DNA from: Pseudomonas sp. Seg1
GTDB taxonomy: Bacteria > Pseudomonadota > Gammaproteobacteria > Pseudomonadales > Pseudomonadaceae
Direction of reading: 5' to 3'
NCBI RefSeq assembly: GCF_018326005.1
Contig: NZ_AP021903.1
Span: 3,319,501-3,383,500, forward strand
DNA length: 64,000 nucleotides
Below are positions 1 through 11,029 of this stretch, in pieces. The notes under the pieces are model-generated. The model saw only the letters and a list, made by a program, of their open reading frames with translations. It was not told the origin of the DNA and made no database searches. Within the stretch, counting starts at the first letter, position 1, and each line of letters begins with the position of its first letter. A program made the translations under genes and the position numbers.

Positions 1-947
1 AAGCGGCGTGCCGGATGCTGCGTCACGACTACGAAATCGTCCTCGTCGACGACGGCAGCCGTGACGAGTCCGCCAATTTGCTTGAGGAAGCCGCGAGCCG
101 CGAAGACAGCCCGTTTGTGGCGGTGATCCTCAACCGCAACTACGGCCAGCACGCGGCGATCATGGCCGGATTCGAGCAATGCAAGGGCGACGTGGTGATC
201 ACCCTCGACGCTGACTTGCAGAACCCGCCGGAAGAAATTCCGCGCCTGGTTGCCGAAGCCGAAAAAGGCTACGACGTGGTCGGCACCGTACGCGGCAATC
301 GCCAGGATTCGGCGCTGCGCCGCTACCCGTCGAAACTGATCAACCTCGCCGTGCAACGCTCAACCGGCGTTGCGATGAGCGACTACGGCTGCATGCTCCG
401 CGCTTACCGCCGCACGATCATCGACGCGATGCTCGCCTGCCGTGAGCGCAGCACTTTCATTCCGATTCTGGCCAACAGCTTCGCCCGCCACACCACCGAA
501 ATCGTCGTCGCCCACGCCGAGCGTGAGCATGGCGATTCGAAGTACAGCCCGATGCGTCTGATCAACCTGATGTTCGACCTGATCACCTGCATGACCACCA
601 CGCCGTTGCGTTTGCTGAGCATTGTTGGCTTCGCCATGGCCGGGCTCGGCGTGCTGTTTGCGGTGGCGTTGATCGTCATGCGTCTGGCCTTCGGTTCCGG
701 CTGGGCCGGTGACGGCATGTTCGTGCTGTTCGCGGTGCTGTTCGTGTTTACCGGTGGCCAGTTCATCGGCATGGGCCTGCTCGGCGAATACCTGGGACGC
801 ATGTACAGCGACGTGCGCGCCCGCCCGCGTTTCTTCATTGAAAAGGTGCTGCGCAGCCACCCCGCTACGCCGGCGCCGGCCGTCACCGTTGATGGTCTTT
901 CTTCTACTCCTTCTACAACTTCTACTACCGGTCAGGTTCTCTCATGA
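1..947 (+). CDS. arnC: ArnC, undecaprenyl-phosphate Ara4FN transferase (5' partial)
   Basis: Family 2 glycosyltransferase that moves 4-deoxy-4-formamido-L-arabinose from UDP to undecaprenyl phosphate on the inner face of the cytoplasmic membrane. The reading frame is open from base 3, with no stop and no convincing start, and the visible protein begins inside the nucleotide-binding region ([11 protein letters not shown]), so roughly 25 N-terminal residues lie outside the window. The [10 protein letters not shown] metal/nucleotide motif follows about 60 residues later, and two hydrophobic segments in the last third match the family's membrane anchor. Its stop overlaps the arnA start (ATGA), so it belongs to the arn operon. 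arnB and the operon promoter are upstream of the window. Confidence 0.95.
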   Translation, partial: AACRMLRHDYEIVLVDDGSRDESANLLEEAASREDSPFVAVILNRNYGQHAAIMAGFEQCKGDVVITLDADLQNPPEEIPRLVAEAEKGYDVVGTVRGNRQDSALRRYPSKLINLAVQRSTGVAMSDYGCMLRAYRRTIIDAMLACRERSTFIPILANSFARHTTEIVVAHAEREHGDSKYSPMRLINLMFDLITCMTTTPLRLLSIVGFAMAGLGVLFAVALIVMRLAFGSGWAGDGMFVLFAVLFVFTGGQFIGMGLLGEYLGRMYSDVRARPRFFIEKVLRSHPATPAPAVTVDGLSSTPSTTSTTGQVLS

Positions 948-2935
948 GTGCAAAAACTGTTGTCTTCGCTTACCACGATATTGGCTGCGCCGGCATTCAA
1001 GCTCTGCTCGACAGCGGCTTCGATATCGCCGCGGTGTTCACTCACGCCGATGATCCGAAAGAGAACGCTTTCTACGCCTCGGTCGCGCAACTGTGCGCCA
1101 ACAAAGGCATCCCGGTGCACGCGCCGGAGGACGCCAATCACCCACTGTGGATCGAGCGCATCGCCAAGCTCGACCCGGATTACATTTTCTCCTTCTACTA
1201 CCGCAACCTGCTGAGCGAGCCGCTGCTGGCCACCGCAAAAAAAGGCGCGTTCAACCTGCACGGCTCGTTGCTGCCACGCTACCGTGGCCGCGCGCCGGCC
1301 AACTGGGTGCTGGTCAACGGTGAAACCGAAACCGGCGTGACCCTGCACCGCATGGTCAAACGTGCCGATGCCGGCGCTATCGTCGCTCAGCAGCGCGTGG
1401 CCATCGAGCGCAGCGACACGGCGTTGAGCCTGCACGGCAAACTGCGTGTCGCCGCCAGCGATCTGCTGCGCGACACGCTGCCGGCGATGCTGCAAGGCAA
1501 GATCAGCGAAACCGTGCAGGACGAAAGCCAAGCCACGGTGTTTGGTCGCCGTACCGCAGCGGACGGCAAACTGGTCTGGGCGCAACCCGCCGAGCAGCTG
1601 TTCAACCTGGTCCGAGCCGTGACTCAACCGTACCCGGGCGCCTTTTGCGCCGTGGGCGAGCACAAACTGATTGTCTGGAGCGCCGAAGTTGCCAAAGGCA
1701 ACGAAGGCCAGGCGCCGGGCCGGGTGATCAGCGTCGATCCGCTGCGCATTGCTTGTGGCGAAGATTCGTTGGTGATTCTCTCGGGGCAGCGCAACGACAA
1801 CGGTCTGTACCTGAGCGGCCCGCAACTGGCCAACGAACTCGGTCTGGTCGACGGCTCGCTGCTGCGCGGCGCCGAGTCCGGCCGTGGCCCGCGTCGCACT
1901 CGCGTGCTGATCCTCGGCGTCAACGGCTTCATTGGCAATCACTTGTCCGAGCGTCTGCTGCGTGATGATCGCTATGAAGTCTACGGTCTGGATATCGGCT
2001 CCGACGCCATCGAGCGTCTGCGCAGCCATCCGCGTTTCCACTTCGTCGAAGGCGACATCAGCATTCACTCCGAGTGGATCGAGTACCACATCAAGAAATG
2101 CGACGTGGTCCTGCCGCTGGTGGCCATCGCCACGCCGATCGAATACACGCGCAATCCGCTGCGGGTGTTCGAACTCGACTTCGAAGAAAACCTCAAGCTG
2201 GTGCGCTACTGCGTCAAGTACAACAAGCGCGTGATCTTCCCGTCGACCTCGGAAGTCTATGGCATGTGCCAGGACAAGAACTTCGACGAAGACACCTCCA
2301 ACCTGATCGTCGGGCCGATCAACAAGCAGCGCTGGATCTACTCGGTGTCCAAGCAACTGCTCGACCGGGTGATCTGGGCCTATGGCGCCAAAGGCCTGAA
2401 TTTCACCCTGTTCCGACCTTTCAACTGGATGGGCCCGCGTCTTGATCGTCTGGATTCGGCGCGTATCGGCAGCTCCCGGGCAATCACCCAACTGATCCTC
2501 AATCTGGTGGAAGGCACGCCGATTCGCCTGTTCGACGGCGGGGAGCAAAAACGCTGCTTTACCGACATCGCCGACGGCGTCGAAGCACTGGCGCGGATCA
2601 TCGATAACGACAACGACGTCTGCAACGGCCAGATCATCAACATTGGCAACCCGGACAATGAAGCGAGCATCCGCCAGTTGGGCGAAGAGTTGCTGCGGCA
2701 GTTCGAAGCGCATCCGCTGCGCCACAACTTCCCGCCGTTCGCCGGTTTCCGCGACGTCGAGAGCAAGGCGTTCTACGGCGCCGGTTACCAGGACGTCGAA
2801 CACCGCAAACCGAGCATCGCCAACGCCAAGCGCCTGCTGGACTGGACGCCGACCGTGGAAATGCGCGAGACCATTGGCAATACGCTGGACTTCTTCTTGC
2901 GTGAAGCCATGCTCGAAATCGCGGACAAGCATTGA
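944..2935 (+). CDS. arnA: ArnA, bifunctional UDP-Ara4N formyltransferase / UDP-glucuronate decarboxylase
   Basis: Two-domain cytoplasmic enzyme of 663 residues, the normal length. The N-terminal half formylates UDP-Ara4N. Its catalytic set is visible as N104 and H106 in [13 protein letters not shown], and D142 in RADAG. The C-terminal half oxidatively decarboxylates UDP-glucuronate to the 4-keto-pentose. It has a Rossmann GxxGxxG at 325-331, STSEVYG at 434-440 and the Y466-x3-K470 dyad in YSVSK. The start is the ATG overlapping the arnC stop by 4 bases, and the stop overlaps arnD in the same way, so translation is probably coupled. The substrate is supplied by the ugd gene at the end of the operon. 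Identification by motifs, length and context is firm. Confidence 0.98.
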   Translation: MSAKTVVFAYHDIGCAGIQALLDSGFDIAAVFTHADDPKENAFYASVAQLCANKGIPVHAPEDANHPLWIERIAKLDPDYIFSFYYRNLLSEPLLATAKKGAFNLHGSLLPRYRGRAPANWVLVNGETETGVTLHRMVKRADAGAIVAQQRVAIERSDTALSLHGKLRVAASDLLRDTLPAMLQGKISETVQDESQATVFGRRTAADGKLVWAQPAEQLFNLVRAVTQPYPGAFCAVGEHKLIVWSAEVAKGNEGQAPGRVISVDPLRIACGEDSLVILSGQRNDNGLYLSGPQLANELGLVDGSLLRGAESGRGPRRTRVLILGVNGFIGNHLSERLLRDDRYEVYGLDIGSDAIERLRSHPRFHFVEGDISIHSEWIEYHIKKCDVVLPLVAIATPIEYTRNPLRVFELDFEENLKLVRYCVKYNKRVIFPSTSEVYGMCQDKNFDEDTSNLIVGPINKQRWIYSVSKQLLDRVIWAYGAKGLNFTLFRPFNWMGPRLDRLDSARIGSSRAITQLILNLVEGTPIRLFDGGEQKRCFTDIADGVEALARIIDNDNDVCNGQIINIGNPDNEASIRQLGEELLRQFEAHPLRHNFPPFAGFRDVESKAFYGAGYQDVEHRKPSIANAKRLLDWTPTVEMRETIGNTLDFFLREAMLEIADKH

Positions 2936-3819
2936 TGCAGGCCGGTCTACGCATCGACGTCGATACCTTTCGCGGCACCCGTGAGGGTGTGCCGCGTCTG
3001 CTGGAAATGCTCGACGAAGCGCAGATCAAGGCAACGTTCTTCTTCAGTGTCGGCCCGGACAATATGGGCCGGCATCTGTGGCGCCTGATCCGCCCGCAGT
3101 TCCTCTGGAAGATGCTCCGTTCCAACGCGGCCGGCCTGTACGGCTGGGACATTTTGCTGGCCGGTACCGCGTGGCCGGGCAAACCGATTGGCCGCGAACT
3201 CGGGCACCTGATGCGTCAGGCCCGCGATGCCGGGCATGAGGTCGGCCTGCACGCCTGGGATCACCACGGCTGGCAAGCCAATGCCGGGCGCTGGAGCGAT
3301 CAGCAACTGATCGAGCAGATCCGTCAGGGCGTCGACACCTTGAGCGACATTCTTGGCGAGAAGGTCACCTGTTCGGCCGCTGCCGGTTGGCGTGCCGACG
3401 AGCGCGTGATTGAAGCCAAGCAGGCGTTCGGCTTTCGCTACAACAGCGATTGCCGAGGCACGCGAGTATTCCGTCCGCTGCTGGCTGACGGCACACCGGG
3501 CACGCCGCAGATTCCGGTGGATCTGCCGACCTTCGACGAAGTCGTCGGCCCCATCGTTGCGGCGCGGGATTTCAACCGGTTCATCCTCGATCACTTTCTG
3601 CCGCGACAACTCAACGTCTACACCATTCATGCCGAAGTGGAAGGGATTCTGATGGCTGAGGACTTTCGTCAACTGCTGGCCGATGCGCGCCAGCGCAACA
3701 TCGACTTCACCCCGCTGGGCGACTTGTTGCCCGAGTTCTTCAACACCTTGCCCGTGGGTCGTGTTCAGCGCGGCGCCCTCGACGGCCGCGAAGGCTGGCT
3801 GGGAGTGCAAGGCGCATGA
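2932..3819 (+). CDS. arnD: ArnD, 4-deoxy-4-formamido-L-arabinose-phosphoundecaprenol deformylase
   Basis: Polysaccharide-deacetylase-fold (NodB-like) enzyme of 295 residues that removes the formyl group from undecaprenyl-phosphate Ara4FN, leaving the Ara4N donor. The first beta-strand motif [10 protein letters not shown] (about residues 6-15) carries the metal-binding aspartates. HAWDHHGW near residue 105 supplies histidines, and IHAEVEG lies near the C-terminus, all as in ArnD. It overlaps arnA by 4 bases at its start and arnT by 4 at its end. A hydrophobic stretch near residues 65-80 agrees with membrane association, since the substrate is lipid-linked. Confidence 0.96.
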   Translation: MMQAGLRIDVDTFRGTREGVPRLLEMLDEAQIKATFFFSVGPDNMGRHLWRLIRPQFLWKMLRSNAAGLYGWDILLAGTAWPGKPIGRELGHLMRQARDAGHEVGLHAWDHHGWQANAGRWSDQQLIEQIRQGVDTLSDILGEKVTCSAAAGWRADERVIEAKQAFGFRYNSDCRGTRVFRPLLADGTPGTPQIPVDLPTFDEVVGPIVAARDFNRFILDHFLPRQLNVYTIHAEVEGILMAEDFRQLLADARQRNIDFTPLGDLLPEFFNTLPVGRVQRGALDGREGWLGVQGA

Positions 3820-5468
3820 CTAAACGCTGGACACTGCCGCTGCTGTTGTTGGCGATCTGTCTGCTGGCCTACCTGCTGCCGCTGGGCAGCCATGGCTTGT
3901 GGATTCCCGACGAGACCCGCTACGCACAGATCAGTCAGGACATGCTGCTGAGCGGCAACTGGGTGTCGCCGCATTTCATGAGCCTGCGCTATTTCGAGAA
4001 GCCGATTGCCGGCTACTGGATGATCGCGCTGGGGCAGGAATTGTTCGGGCAGAACCTGTTTGGCGTGCGCTTCGCTTCGGCGCTGAGCACGGGTTTGAGC
4101 GTGTTGCTCTGCTACCTGATCGCCCGGCGCCTGTGGAACGAGCCGCGCAAAAGCTTCGTCTGCGCCCTGCTCTACATGAGTTTCACCGTGGTTGCCGGGC
4201 AATCGGGCTACGCCAACCTCGATCCGCAATTCACCTTTTGGGTCAACCTGAGCCTGGTGGCGCTGTGGTTTGCCGTCGACAGCCATACCAGCGGTAAACG
4301 CACGGCCGCGTGGGCTGTGCTGGGATTCGCCTGCGGCATGGGCTTCATGACCAAGGGCTTTCTCGCCTGGGTGTTGCCGGTGCTGATCGCCTTGCCGTGG
4401 ATGCTTTGGCAAAAACGCTGGCGCGAATTGCTGCTGTACGGCCCGGTGGCGATTGCTGTGGCGATCATTGTCAGCTTGCCGTGGGCGCTGGCGGTGCATG
4501 CGCAGGAACCGGACTACTGGCGGTTCTTCTTCTGGCATGAACACATTCGCCGGTTCGCCGGGGACGATGCCCAGCACGATGCGCCGTGGTGGTTCTACCT
4601 GCCGCTGCTGGTGGCGTTCAGTCTGCCGTGGGTGGGGTTGTTGCCGACTGCTTTCAAGCAGGCATGGCAGAGCCGTACTCAGCCCAAAGTGGTGTTTCTG
4701 TTGCTGTGGTTGCTGATGCCGCTGGCGTTCTTCAGCCTGAGCAACGGCAAACTGCCGACGTACATCCTGCCGTGCCTGTTGCCGATGGCGTTGTTGCTGG
4801 GCCATGCGCTGGCCGATCGCTTGCGACTGGAGCAAGGCCGGGCGTTGGGCATTAATGGTTTGCTGAATCTGTTGCTCGGAATCGCCGTGCTGATTGCGCT
4901 GGTGTATGTGCAGCTGACGCGGCCGATTTATGACCATGAACTGCACAGCCTGGTGCTGGTGTTCATCGCGCTGATCGGCTGGATCATCGCCAACCTGTTG
5001 CAAGCCTTCCTGCCCTTGCAGTGCTGGGCGGCGCCGGCCTTCGGCAGTCTGTTGCTGATCGCGCTATTGCCGGCGGCATTGCCCAAATCGGTGATCGCCA
5101 ACAAGACACCTGATCAGTTCATCAAGCATCACGTCAGCGAACTGGCGCAGGCCGAGCATCTGTTGAGCAACGATCTGGGCGCCGCGTCGGCCCTGGCCTG
5201 GCGGCTGAAACGCCCGCAAGTGGCGTTGTACAACACGATAGGCGAATTGAAATATGGCCTTGCCTATCCTGACGGCATTCAACAGCGGGTCGATCCCGAA
5301 CAGGTTCAACAGTGGATGCGCGAGGCGCGCCGCAGCGGTTCGGTCGGCGTGGTGATGCGCGTCAAGGGGCAAGACGAACTGGACGAAATCGACAGACTGC
5401 CAAAGGACGGCGTGCGTTATGAGCAGGGCAACCTGGTGATCATGATTCTGCCCAAGGAGGCGTCATGA
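3816..5468 (+). CDS. arnT: ArnT, lipid A 4-amino-4-deoxy-L-arabinosyltransferase
   Basis: Integral membrane glycosyltransferase (GT83) of 550 residues that transfers Ara4N from undecaprenyl phosphate to lipid A phosphates on the periplasmic face, lowering surface negative charge and giving polymyxin resistance. The N-terminal membrane helix is followed by the periplasmic acidic motif PDETRYAQI (D32, E33) and then [10 protein letters not shown], both family signatures. About a dozen hydrophobic segments follow, then a soluble C-terminal domain. Start and stop both overlap their neighbours by 4 bases (arnD, arnE). A second, diverged GT83 gene lies downstream at 7583-9178. Confidence 0.96.
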   Translation: MTKRWTLPLLLLAICLLAYLLPLGSHGLWIPDETRYAQISQDMLLSGNWVSPHFMSLRYFEKPIAGYWMIALGQELFGQNLFGVRFASALSTGLSVLLCYLIARRLWNEPRKSFVCALLYMSFTVVAGQSGYANLDPQFTFWVNLSLVALWFAVDSHTSGKRTAAWAVLGFACGMGFMTKGFLAWVLPVLIALPWMLWQKRWRELLLYGPVAIAVAIIVSLPWALAVHAQEPDYWRFFFWHEHIRRFAGDDAQHDAPWWFYLPLLVAFSLPWVGLLPTAFKQAWQSRTQPKVVFLLLWLLMPLAFFSLSNGKLPTYILPCLLPMALLLGHALADRLRLEQGRALGINGLLNLLLGIAVLIALVYVQLTRPIYDHELHSLVLVFIALIGWIIANLLQAFLPLQCWAAPAFGSLLLIALLPAALPKSVIANKTPDQFIKHHVSELAQAEHLLSNDLGAASALAWRLKRPQVALYNTIGELKYGLAYPDGIQQRVDPEQVQQWMREARRSGSVGVVMRVKGQDELDEIDRLPKDGVRYEQGNLVIMILPKEAS

Positions 5469-5809
5469 GCCTGTTGCTGGTGTTGCTCGCCTGCCTGCTG
5501 ACCTGCCTCGGGCAGGTCGCGCAAAAGTACGCCGTGGAAAGTTGGCGCGGTGTCGAGTCGTCCTGGGCCGACAAACTGCGCTCGCCGTGGTTGTGGCTGG
5601 CGTTGCTCGCGCTGGGCTCGGGCCTGCTGGTCTGGCTGCTGGTGCTGCAGCGTCTGGAAGTCGGCATCGCCTACCCGATGCTCAGCCTCAACTTCGTTTT
5701 TATCACCCTGATCGCGCGCTTCGTTTTCCGTGAACCCATCGACCGTCAGCATTGGCTTGGCGTGGCGCTGGTGATCGGCGGCGTGGTTTTGCTGGGGCAA
5801 CAATCATGA
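5465..5809 (+). CDS. arnE: ArnE, undecaprenyl-phosphate-Ara4N flippase subunit
   Basis: Small multidrug-resistance-type membrane protein of 114 residues with four predicted helices. With ArnF it is thought to flip undecaprenyl-phosphate-Ara4N to the periplasmic face, where ArnT uses it. The N-terminal helix ([20 protein letters not shown]) and the [17 protein letters not shown] segment are typical of ArnE. The ATG lies in the arnT stop overlap (AAGGAGGCGTCATGA), with a strong AAGGAGG ribosome site just upstream. Confidence 0.95.
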   Translation: MSLLLVLLACLLTCLGQVAQKYAVESWRGVESSWADKLRSPWLWLALLALGSGLLVWLLVLQRLEVGIAYPMLSLNFVFITLIARFVFREPIDRQHWLGVALVIGGVVLLGQQS

Positions 5810-6210
5810 ACCAGCGTCGTGGAATCACCTTCGCCATGGGCAGCGTGTTGTTGGTCAGCGCCGCACAACTGGGCATGCGCTGGAGCATGACGCGCCTGCC
5901 GGCGCCGGACCATTGGCTTGCGCTGGACAGTATCGACCTGCGTGCGCTGGCGGTTGTTGTCGCGGCGATCGTCGCCTACGCACTGTCGATGCTCTGCTGG
6001 CTCGCCGCCCTGCGCGATCTGCCGCTGGGCCGCGCCTATTCGCTGCTGAGCATCAGCTATGCGCTGGTGTACCTGTTGGCGGCCAGCCTGCCGCTGTTCA
6101 ACGAATCCTTCAGTTTCACTAAATCACTGGGCGTGGCGCTGGTCATGCTCGGGGTCATCACTATCAACACTCGTCCGGCTCGTGCGCCCGAATTCAGGAG
6201 TGCTCCATGA
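5806..6210 (+). CDS. arnF: ArnF, undecaprenyl-phosphate-Ara4N flippase subunit
   Basis: Partner of ArnE, 134 residues with four predicted membrane helices in the EmrE-like fold. The conserved stretch [20 protein letters not shown] is characteristic of ArnF. The ATG at 5806 overlaps the arnE stop (ATGA). An upstream GTG-type start at 5752 would push the gene 54 bases into arnE and was rejected. The stop overlaps the ugd start by 4 bases, so the flippase and the sugar dehydrogenase are read from one coupled message. Confidence 0.94.
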   Translation: MNQRRGITFAMGSVLLVSAAQLGMRWSMTRLPAPDHWLALDSIDLRALAVVVAAIVAYALSMLCWLAALRDLPLGRAYSLLSISYALVYLLAASLPLFNESFSFTKSLGVALVMLGVITINTRPARAPEFRSAP

Positions 6211-7586
6211 AAATCACAGTATTTGGTAGCGGATATGTCGGCCTGGTGCAGGCCGCAGTACTGGCCGAGGTCGGCCATGACGTCGTGTGCATGGACGTCG
6301 ATCAAAAAAAAATCGACCTGTTGCGCCAGGGCCACGTCAGCATCTTCGAACCGGGGCTGGCCAGTCTGGTACGTGAGGGCCTGGATTCGAAACGCCTGCT
6401 GTTCACCACCGATGAAAAACTCGCCGTGCAGCACGGTCGGGTCGCATTTATCGCAGTCGGCACACCGTCCCGTGAAGACGGTTCGGCGGATCTGCGTTAT
6501 GTGCTTTCAGTCGGCGACGCAATTGCCCGGCATCGTGAACAGCCGTTGATCATCGTGGAGAAATCCACGGTGCCAGTGGGCACCGGCGACACCCTGCGCA
6601 CGCACATCGAAAAGGCCCTGATCAAGGTCGGTCGCCTGCTGCAATTCGATATCGTCTCCAACCCGGAGTTTCTCAAGGAAGGCTCCGCCGTCGCGGATTG
6701 CCGCCGGCCGGATCGCATTGTTATCGGCTGCGAAGGCGATGAAGTGCGCGATGTCATGCGCGACTTGTATTCGCCGTTCAACCGCAACCATGACCGCATC
6801 ATGTTCATGGACCTGCGCAGCGCCGAGCTGACCAAGTACGCGGCCAACTGCATGCTGGCGACCAAGATCAGCTTCATCAACCAGATCGCCGAACTGGCCG
6901 AACATCTCGGAGCCGACATTGAGTCGGTGCGTCAGGGCATCGGTGCCGACACACGCATCGGCTACCACTTCATCTATCCGGGCTGCGGCTATGGCGGTTC
7001 GTGCTTCCCCAAAGACATGCGCGCCCTGATCCACAGCGCCGAAGAGGCGCACTGCTCCAGCGATCTGCTGCAAGCGGTCGAGGCGATCAACCAACGGCAG
7101 AAACACAAGCTGTTCGAGCGCATCAACGCGTTCTACAAGGGTGACCTGCGGGGCAAGACCTTCGCCCTGTGGGGCTTGGCGTTCAAGCCCAACACCGATG
7201 ACATGCGCGATGCACCGAGCCGGGTGTTGCTGGAAGAATTGTGGGCGGCCGGTGCCAGCGTGCGCGCATTCGATCCGGAAGCCATGCAGGAAACCCAGAG
7301 TCTCTACCCGGATGAGTCGAAACTGATGCTGATGGGTACGCCTGAATCGGTATTGCCCGGCGCCGATGCGCTGATCATCTGCACTGAATGGCAGCAGTTC
7401 AAAGCTCCGGATTTCGACCTGATCAAGCAGCGTCTCAACACACCGGTAATCTTCGACGGTCGCAACCTGTATGACGCCGAGCGCCTGGCGCGCAACGGCT
7501 TCCAGTATTTCCCGATGGGCCGTGGCGAATCGCGCAAGTTGCCGATCCCGCTGCAACAGTGGCCGCACGCGTCCGACGTCGCTTGA
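6207..7586 (+). CDS. ugd: UDP-glucose 6-dehydrogenase
   Basis: Cytoplasmic NAD-dependent enzyme of 459 residues that oxidises UDP-glucose twice to UDP-glucuronate, the substrate of the ArnA decarboxylase domain. The N-terminal Rossmann motif is [12 protein letters not shown] (residues 5-16), K210 lies in [11 protein letters not shown], and the catalytic cysteine is C266 in [10 protein letters not shown]. The C-terminal nucleotide-binding domain follows. Its position as the last biosynthetic gene of the arn operon, overlapping arnF by 4 bases, shows it is dedicated to Ara4N supply. Confidence 0.97.
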   Translation: MKITVFGSGYVGLVQAAVLAEVGHDVVCMDVDQKKIDLLRQGHVSIFEPGLASLVREGLDSKRLLFTTDEKLAVQHGRVAFIAVGTPSREDGSADLRYVLSVGDAIARHREQPLIIVEKSTVPVGTGDTLRTHIEKALIKVGRLLQFDIVSNPEFLKEGSAVADCRRPDRIVIGCEGDEVRDVMRDLYSPFNRNHDRIMFMDLRSAELTKYAANCMLATKISFINQIAELAEHLGADIESVRQGIGADTRIGYHFIYPGCGYGGSCFPKDMRALIHSAEEAHCSSDLLQAVEAINQRQKHKLFERINAFYKGDLRGKTFALWGLAFKPNTDDMRDAPSRVLLEELWAAGASVRAFDPEAMQETQSLYPDESKLMLMGTPESVLPGADALIICTEWQQFKAPDFDLIKQRLNTPVIFDGRNLYDAERLARNGFQYFPMGRGESRKLPIPLQQWPHASDVA

Positions 7587-9178
7587 TCACGCTGACGCCT
7601 GCCATTCGCCGGCAGTCCCTGATCGCAGGGCTGCTGGCGTTTTTATTGTTCATCGCCGGGGTCTACGGGCAGGCCCCTATCGGTTTTGATTCACGTTTTG
7701 TGCTGTTCGCGCAGGAAATGCTGCGCCACGGGCCGACAGTGTTTCCCACCACTTACGGTGAGCCGTACGCGGACTACTCGGCGCTGTCGACGTGGTTTGT
7801 CTGGCTGCTGTCGCTGCCGTTCGGCACGGTCAACGCCTTAACCGCCTGGGCGCCGAGCGCTGTCGCCGGGGCCGTGATGGTGACGTTGATGTATCGCCTG
7901 CTCGCGCCGTATTCGCGGCGTTGGGCGCTGATCAGCATTGCCTTGCTGATGCTCACCGGCACCTTCGTCACTGAAGTGCGTGCGGTGTCGCAGGACCTGA
8001 TGCTTGCCGCTGTGGCGTTTGCCGTGTTCTATCTCGGTTATGCCCATGATCATTTCGGTGGTGGACGGCGCTGGTCGCTGATCTTTGTGTTGCTGCTGCT
8101 CGGTTTCGGTATTCGCGGGCCGATCGGGTTGGTGGTGCCGACCGGGATGCTGTGCAGTTACTACCTGCTCAATCGGCAATGGTCGCGATTGCTGCTGTTT
8201 GGTGGTCTCGCGACGCTGTTGCTGGTGGCGTGCGTCGGGCTGTTGTTGTGGCTGGCGCAGCTCAGCGGTGGTCCGGGTTTCGTGCAAGACGTGATCCGCA
8301 TGCAGTTCATGGGGCGCATGGACGGTAGCGAGGGTGTCAGCGGTTCGTTGTATTACTTCACTTCGTCGTTCGGCAACTATGCGCTGGCGTATCCCTTGGC
8401 TTTGTTGGCGTTGGCCTGCGCATGGCTGAGCAAACCGCAACAGCGCGGGCCGGCCTTGCGGCTGGTGCAATATTGCGCGGGGGCGGGGTTGATCGTGATG
8501 GTCGGGCTGTCGATCCCGCAGGCGAAGAAGGCACGGTATCTGCTGCCAATGTTGCCGATGGCGGCAATCATCGCGGCGTATCCGTTTCAGGTGGCGCACG
8601 GTCGCGTGTTCGTCTGGTTGCGCGGCGTGATTCAAGGGCTATGGCTGCTGACGCCGGGGTTGTTGATGGTGGTGTTGCTGGTTGCGCGGCGGCGGGTTCC
8701 GGAGTTGCAAATTGGGTTGGCAGGCGTGTTGATCGTGCTTGGCGTGCTGCAAGTGTTTGCATTGTCGCGCCTGTTGCAGCCGCGCTGGCGTGCCGAGGTC
8801 ATGGCGTTCAGTGCGGTGCTGGCGTTGTGGGCGGTGTATGTCATGGTGTTCGAGCCGGTTGAACGGCAGATGTACGACACCCGCACCTTCAGCCGTGAAG
8901 TATTTGCCCAGGTTCAACAATACCCGGCGCCACTGGTGCTGCACGGCATGGGCAAAGATGCCAAAGCGATCAAGTTCATGGTCAACCTCGAACAGGATCT
9001 GCAACCGCAGTTCAGCGAAACCGTGCAGGATCTGGAAGCACTCAAACGCCCGGCGTGGCTGATGATGGATCGCAATGACTTCAAGGCACTCGCGGGTACG
9101 CCGCTGCAAACGCTGGAACCGGTGTTGAGTGGGCGTTTCGATAAAAACGACTATGTTCTGCTGTGGCTGAAACCGTAA
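7583..9178 (+). CDS. ArnT-like membrane glycosyltransferase (GT83-type), acceptor unknown
   Basis: Integral membrane protein of about 531 residues with an N-terminal helix, a short periplasmic loop, some ten further helices and a soluble tail, the plan of ArnT and protein O-mannosyltransferase-like enzymes. The signature loop has changed: the PDETRYAQ and FEKPI motifs of ArnT correspond here to GFDSRFVLFAQ and YADYSALSTW. One loop aspartate is kept and the lysine-bearing motif is lost. The start is uncertain: a TTG at 7583 overlapping the ugd stop is proposed, and a GTG at 7559 would overlap ugd by 28 bases. Neither has a clear ribosome site. It is the last gene of the arn run, so a role in sugar transfer to lipid A or another envelope lipid is inferred. 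Confidence 0.75.
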   Translation: MITLTPAIRRQSLIAGLLAFLLFIAGVYGQAPIGFDSRFVLFAQEMLRHGPTVFPTTYGEPYADYSALSTWFVWLLSLPFGTVNALTAWAPSAVAGAVMVTLMYRLLAPYSRRWALISIALLMLTGTFVTEVRAVSQDLMLAAVAFAVFYLGYAHDHFGGGRRWSLIFVLLLLGFGIRGPIGLVVPTGMLCSYYLLNRQWSRLLLFGGLATLLLVACVGLLLWLAQLSGGPGFVQDVIRMQFMGRMDGSEGVSGSLYYFTSSFGNYALAYPLALLALACAWLSKPQQRGPALRLVQYCAGAGLIVMVGLSIPQAKKARYLLPMLPMAAIIAAYPFQVAHGRVFVWLRGVIQGLWLLTPGLLMVVLLVARRRVPELQIGLAGVLIVLGVLQVFALSRLLQPRWRAEVMAFSAVLALWAVYVMVFEPVERQMYDTRTFSREVFAQVQQYPAPLVLHGMGKDAKAIKFMVNLEQDLQPQFSETVQDLEALKRPAWLMMDRNDFKALAGTPLQTLEPVLSGRFDKNDYVLLWLKP

Positions 9179-9213
9179 TCTGTCGGGCTTTGCTCGACAG
9201 GATTCGTCCCGAT

Positions 9214-9732
9214 ATGACTTTCATCGTCCGCCGCGCCAGCCCTGCTGACGCGGCCGCCCTCCCCGCCATCGAACGCTCGGCTGCCGGGCTGTTTCGTCTC
9301 GACCCTGCCCTCGCCTGGCTCGCCGACGCCGAAGTGCCAGATAGTGCGCAGCATGTGCAGGCCATCGAGCAGCTGTGCGTTTGGGTGGTTGAAAGTGCTG
9401 ACCAGTCACTGGCGGGGTTTCTTCGGGCACTGGAAATCGACAGTCAATTGCACATCGAAGAGCTGTCGGTGAGTCAGGATTTTCAGGGGCAAGGCATGGG
9501 GCGTGCGTTGGTATCAGCGGCCATTGAGCACGCGCGTCAGATGCAATTGCAGGCCGTGACCCTGACCACCTTTCGCGACCTGCCGTGGAATGCGCCGTTC
9601 TATCAGCGCCTCGGGTTTATCGTGCTCGGCGCTGAAGACACGCCACCGCATCTGCTGACCGCCCTGCAAACCGAAATCAACCACGGTTTCCCCGGCGAAA
9701 GACGTTGCGCGATGCGCCTGCCACTTCCCTGA
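9214..9732 (+). CDS. GNAT-family N-acetyltransferase
   Basis: Acetyl-CoA-dependent acetyltransferase of 172 residues. The N-terminal strand FIVRRASPADAAALPAIERSA is standard for GNAT proteins, and the acetyl-CoA loop is VSQDFQGQGMGRALV (Q-x2-G-x-G/A). PFYQRLGFIVLG in the last third is the usual C-terminal motif. The ATG at 9214 fits the domain boundary. An earlier ATG at 9163 would overlap the upstream glycosyltransferase and add non-conserved residues. The substrate cannot be told from the sequence; related proteins acetylate small amines or amino acids. Confidence 0.85.
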   Translation: MTFIVRRASPADAAALPAIERSAAGLFRLDPALAWLADAEVPDSAQHVQAIEQLCVWVVESADQSLAGFLRALEIDSQLHIEELSVSQDFQGQGMGRALVSAAIEHARQMQLQAVTLTTFRDLPWNAPFYQRLGFIVLGAEDTPPHLLTALQTEINHGFPGERRCAMRLPLP

Positions 9733-9850
9733 CAACACTCAAAACCAGCTCCTACATGGGCATGTCGGTGTGTCAGGTTGACCGCCGGGCGAGAGCCGGG
9801 GAGGATGACGGCGCGCCTCTCGCATTTGAAATAAGGACGTTGACCTCTTC

Positions 9851-11029
9851 GTGGCCACCTACTCGCGCCTCATTCGCCGACTGATGATCAGCTCGCTGAC
9901 CGTCGTCGTCAGCCGTGCCCTGATCAGTCCGCTGCTGACCCTGTTCCTCAGCAACAAACTCGGCCTCAACCCGCAGGACGTCGGCCTGCTGCTGGGCGTC
10001 GCAGTGTTCAGCGCGACGCTGTTGTCGCTGTACGGCGGCTACATCATCGACAAACTCGACAAGCGTCAGTTGCTGATTGTGACAATGCTCTCCAGCGGTA
10101 TCGGCCTGATGCTGCTGACCTTCGCGCAGAACCTGTATCTGGTCACCCTAGTGCTGATCATCAGCGAGACCGCGTCGGCGCTGTTCCTGATCTGCTCCAA
10201 GGCGATCCTCAGTGAAAACCTGCCGGTCGGCCAGCGGGTCAAGGCGTTCTCGCTGAATTACACGCTGACCAATATCGGCTATGCGGTTGGGCCGATGATC
10301 GGCGTGGTGATTGCCGGCATCCAGCCCGCCGCGCCCTTCATCGTTGCCGGCGCAATTGCCATTGGCAGTATTTTCCTGCTGCTCGGCGCCGCGAAAGAGG
10401 CCAGCCCGATCTCGCCAGTCGGCCAGCCACAAAGCTTTTTGAATACGCTGATCATCCTCAAGAACGACCGAACGATGATCCTGTTTACCCTCGGTTGCCT
10501 GCTCAGCACGTTGGTGCACGGGCGCTTCACGTTGTACCTGTCGCAATACCTGCTGGTGACCCACACCCAGCAACAGACGCTGGACACCATGGCCGCCCTG
10601 CTCGCCTGCAACGCGATCACGGTGATCCTGTTGCAATACCAGATCGGCCGCTTGCTCAAACGCGAGTACTTGCGCCAGTGGATTGCCGGTGGCACGGCGT
10701 TGTTCATTGTCGGTCTGATCGGTTTCAGCCTGGCCGACAGCCTCGTAGGCTGGTGCGTGGCGATGTTCATCTTCACCTTGGGCGAAATGATCATCTACCC
10801 GGCGGATTTCCTCTTCGTTGATACGCTGGCCCCAGAGGAGTTGCGTGGCAGCTACTACGGCGCGCAGAACCTGGCGGCACTCGGCGGTGCGGCGAGTCCG
10901 GTGATGTGTGGATTCCTGCTGATGCACACGCCGGCGCCGAGCATGTTCTACGCGCTGAGCGCGTTGGCGGCGTTGGGTGGTTATCTGTGTTTCGTCAGCG
11001 GCCGAAGAGTGGCTTCAGCTCAAAAATAG
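9851..11029 (+). CDS. MFS transporter, drug/metabolite efflux type
   Basis: Major facilitator protein of about 392 residues with 12 predicted helices. The loop between helices 2 and 3 carries the MFS signature as GGYIIDKLDKRQLLI. The N-terminal MATYSRLIRRLMISSLTVVVSRALISPLLTLFL layout, read here in parts, resembles MdtH/YceL-type efflux proteins. The proposed start is GTG at 9851 with AAGGA about 13 bases upstream; an ATG at 9884 is an alternative. The substrate is unknown. The 118 bases before it hold only a degenerate REP-like fragment near 9753. Confidence 0.85.
   Translation: MATYSRLIRRLMISSLTVVVSRALISPLLTLFLSNKLGLNPQDVGLLLGVAVFSATLLSLYGGYIIDKLDKRQLLIVTMLSSGIGLMLLTFAQNLYLVTLVLIISETASALFLICSKAILSENLPVGQRVKAFSLNYTLTNIGYAVGPMIGVVIAGIQPAAPFIVAGAIAIGSIFLLLGAAKEASPISPVGQPQSFLNTLIILKNDRTMILFTLGCLLSTLVHGRFTLYLSQYLLVTHTQQQTLDTMAALLACNAITVILLQYQIGRLLKREYLRQWIAGGTALFIVGLIGFSLADSLVGWCVAMFIFTLGEMIIYPADFLFVDTLAPEELRGSYYGAQNLAALGGAASPVMCGFLLMHTPAPSMFYALSALAALGGYLCFVSGRRVASAQK

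Noticed and set aside
932..2932. Long open frame on the minus strand opposite arnA (666 codons)
   Set aside because: It mirrors arnA base for base; such antisense frames are common in GC-rich genes. The composition is dominated by residues from reversed codons, and arnA has all its catalytic motifs.
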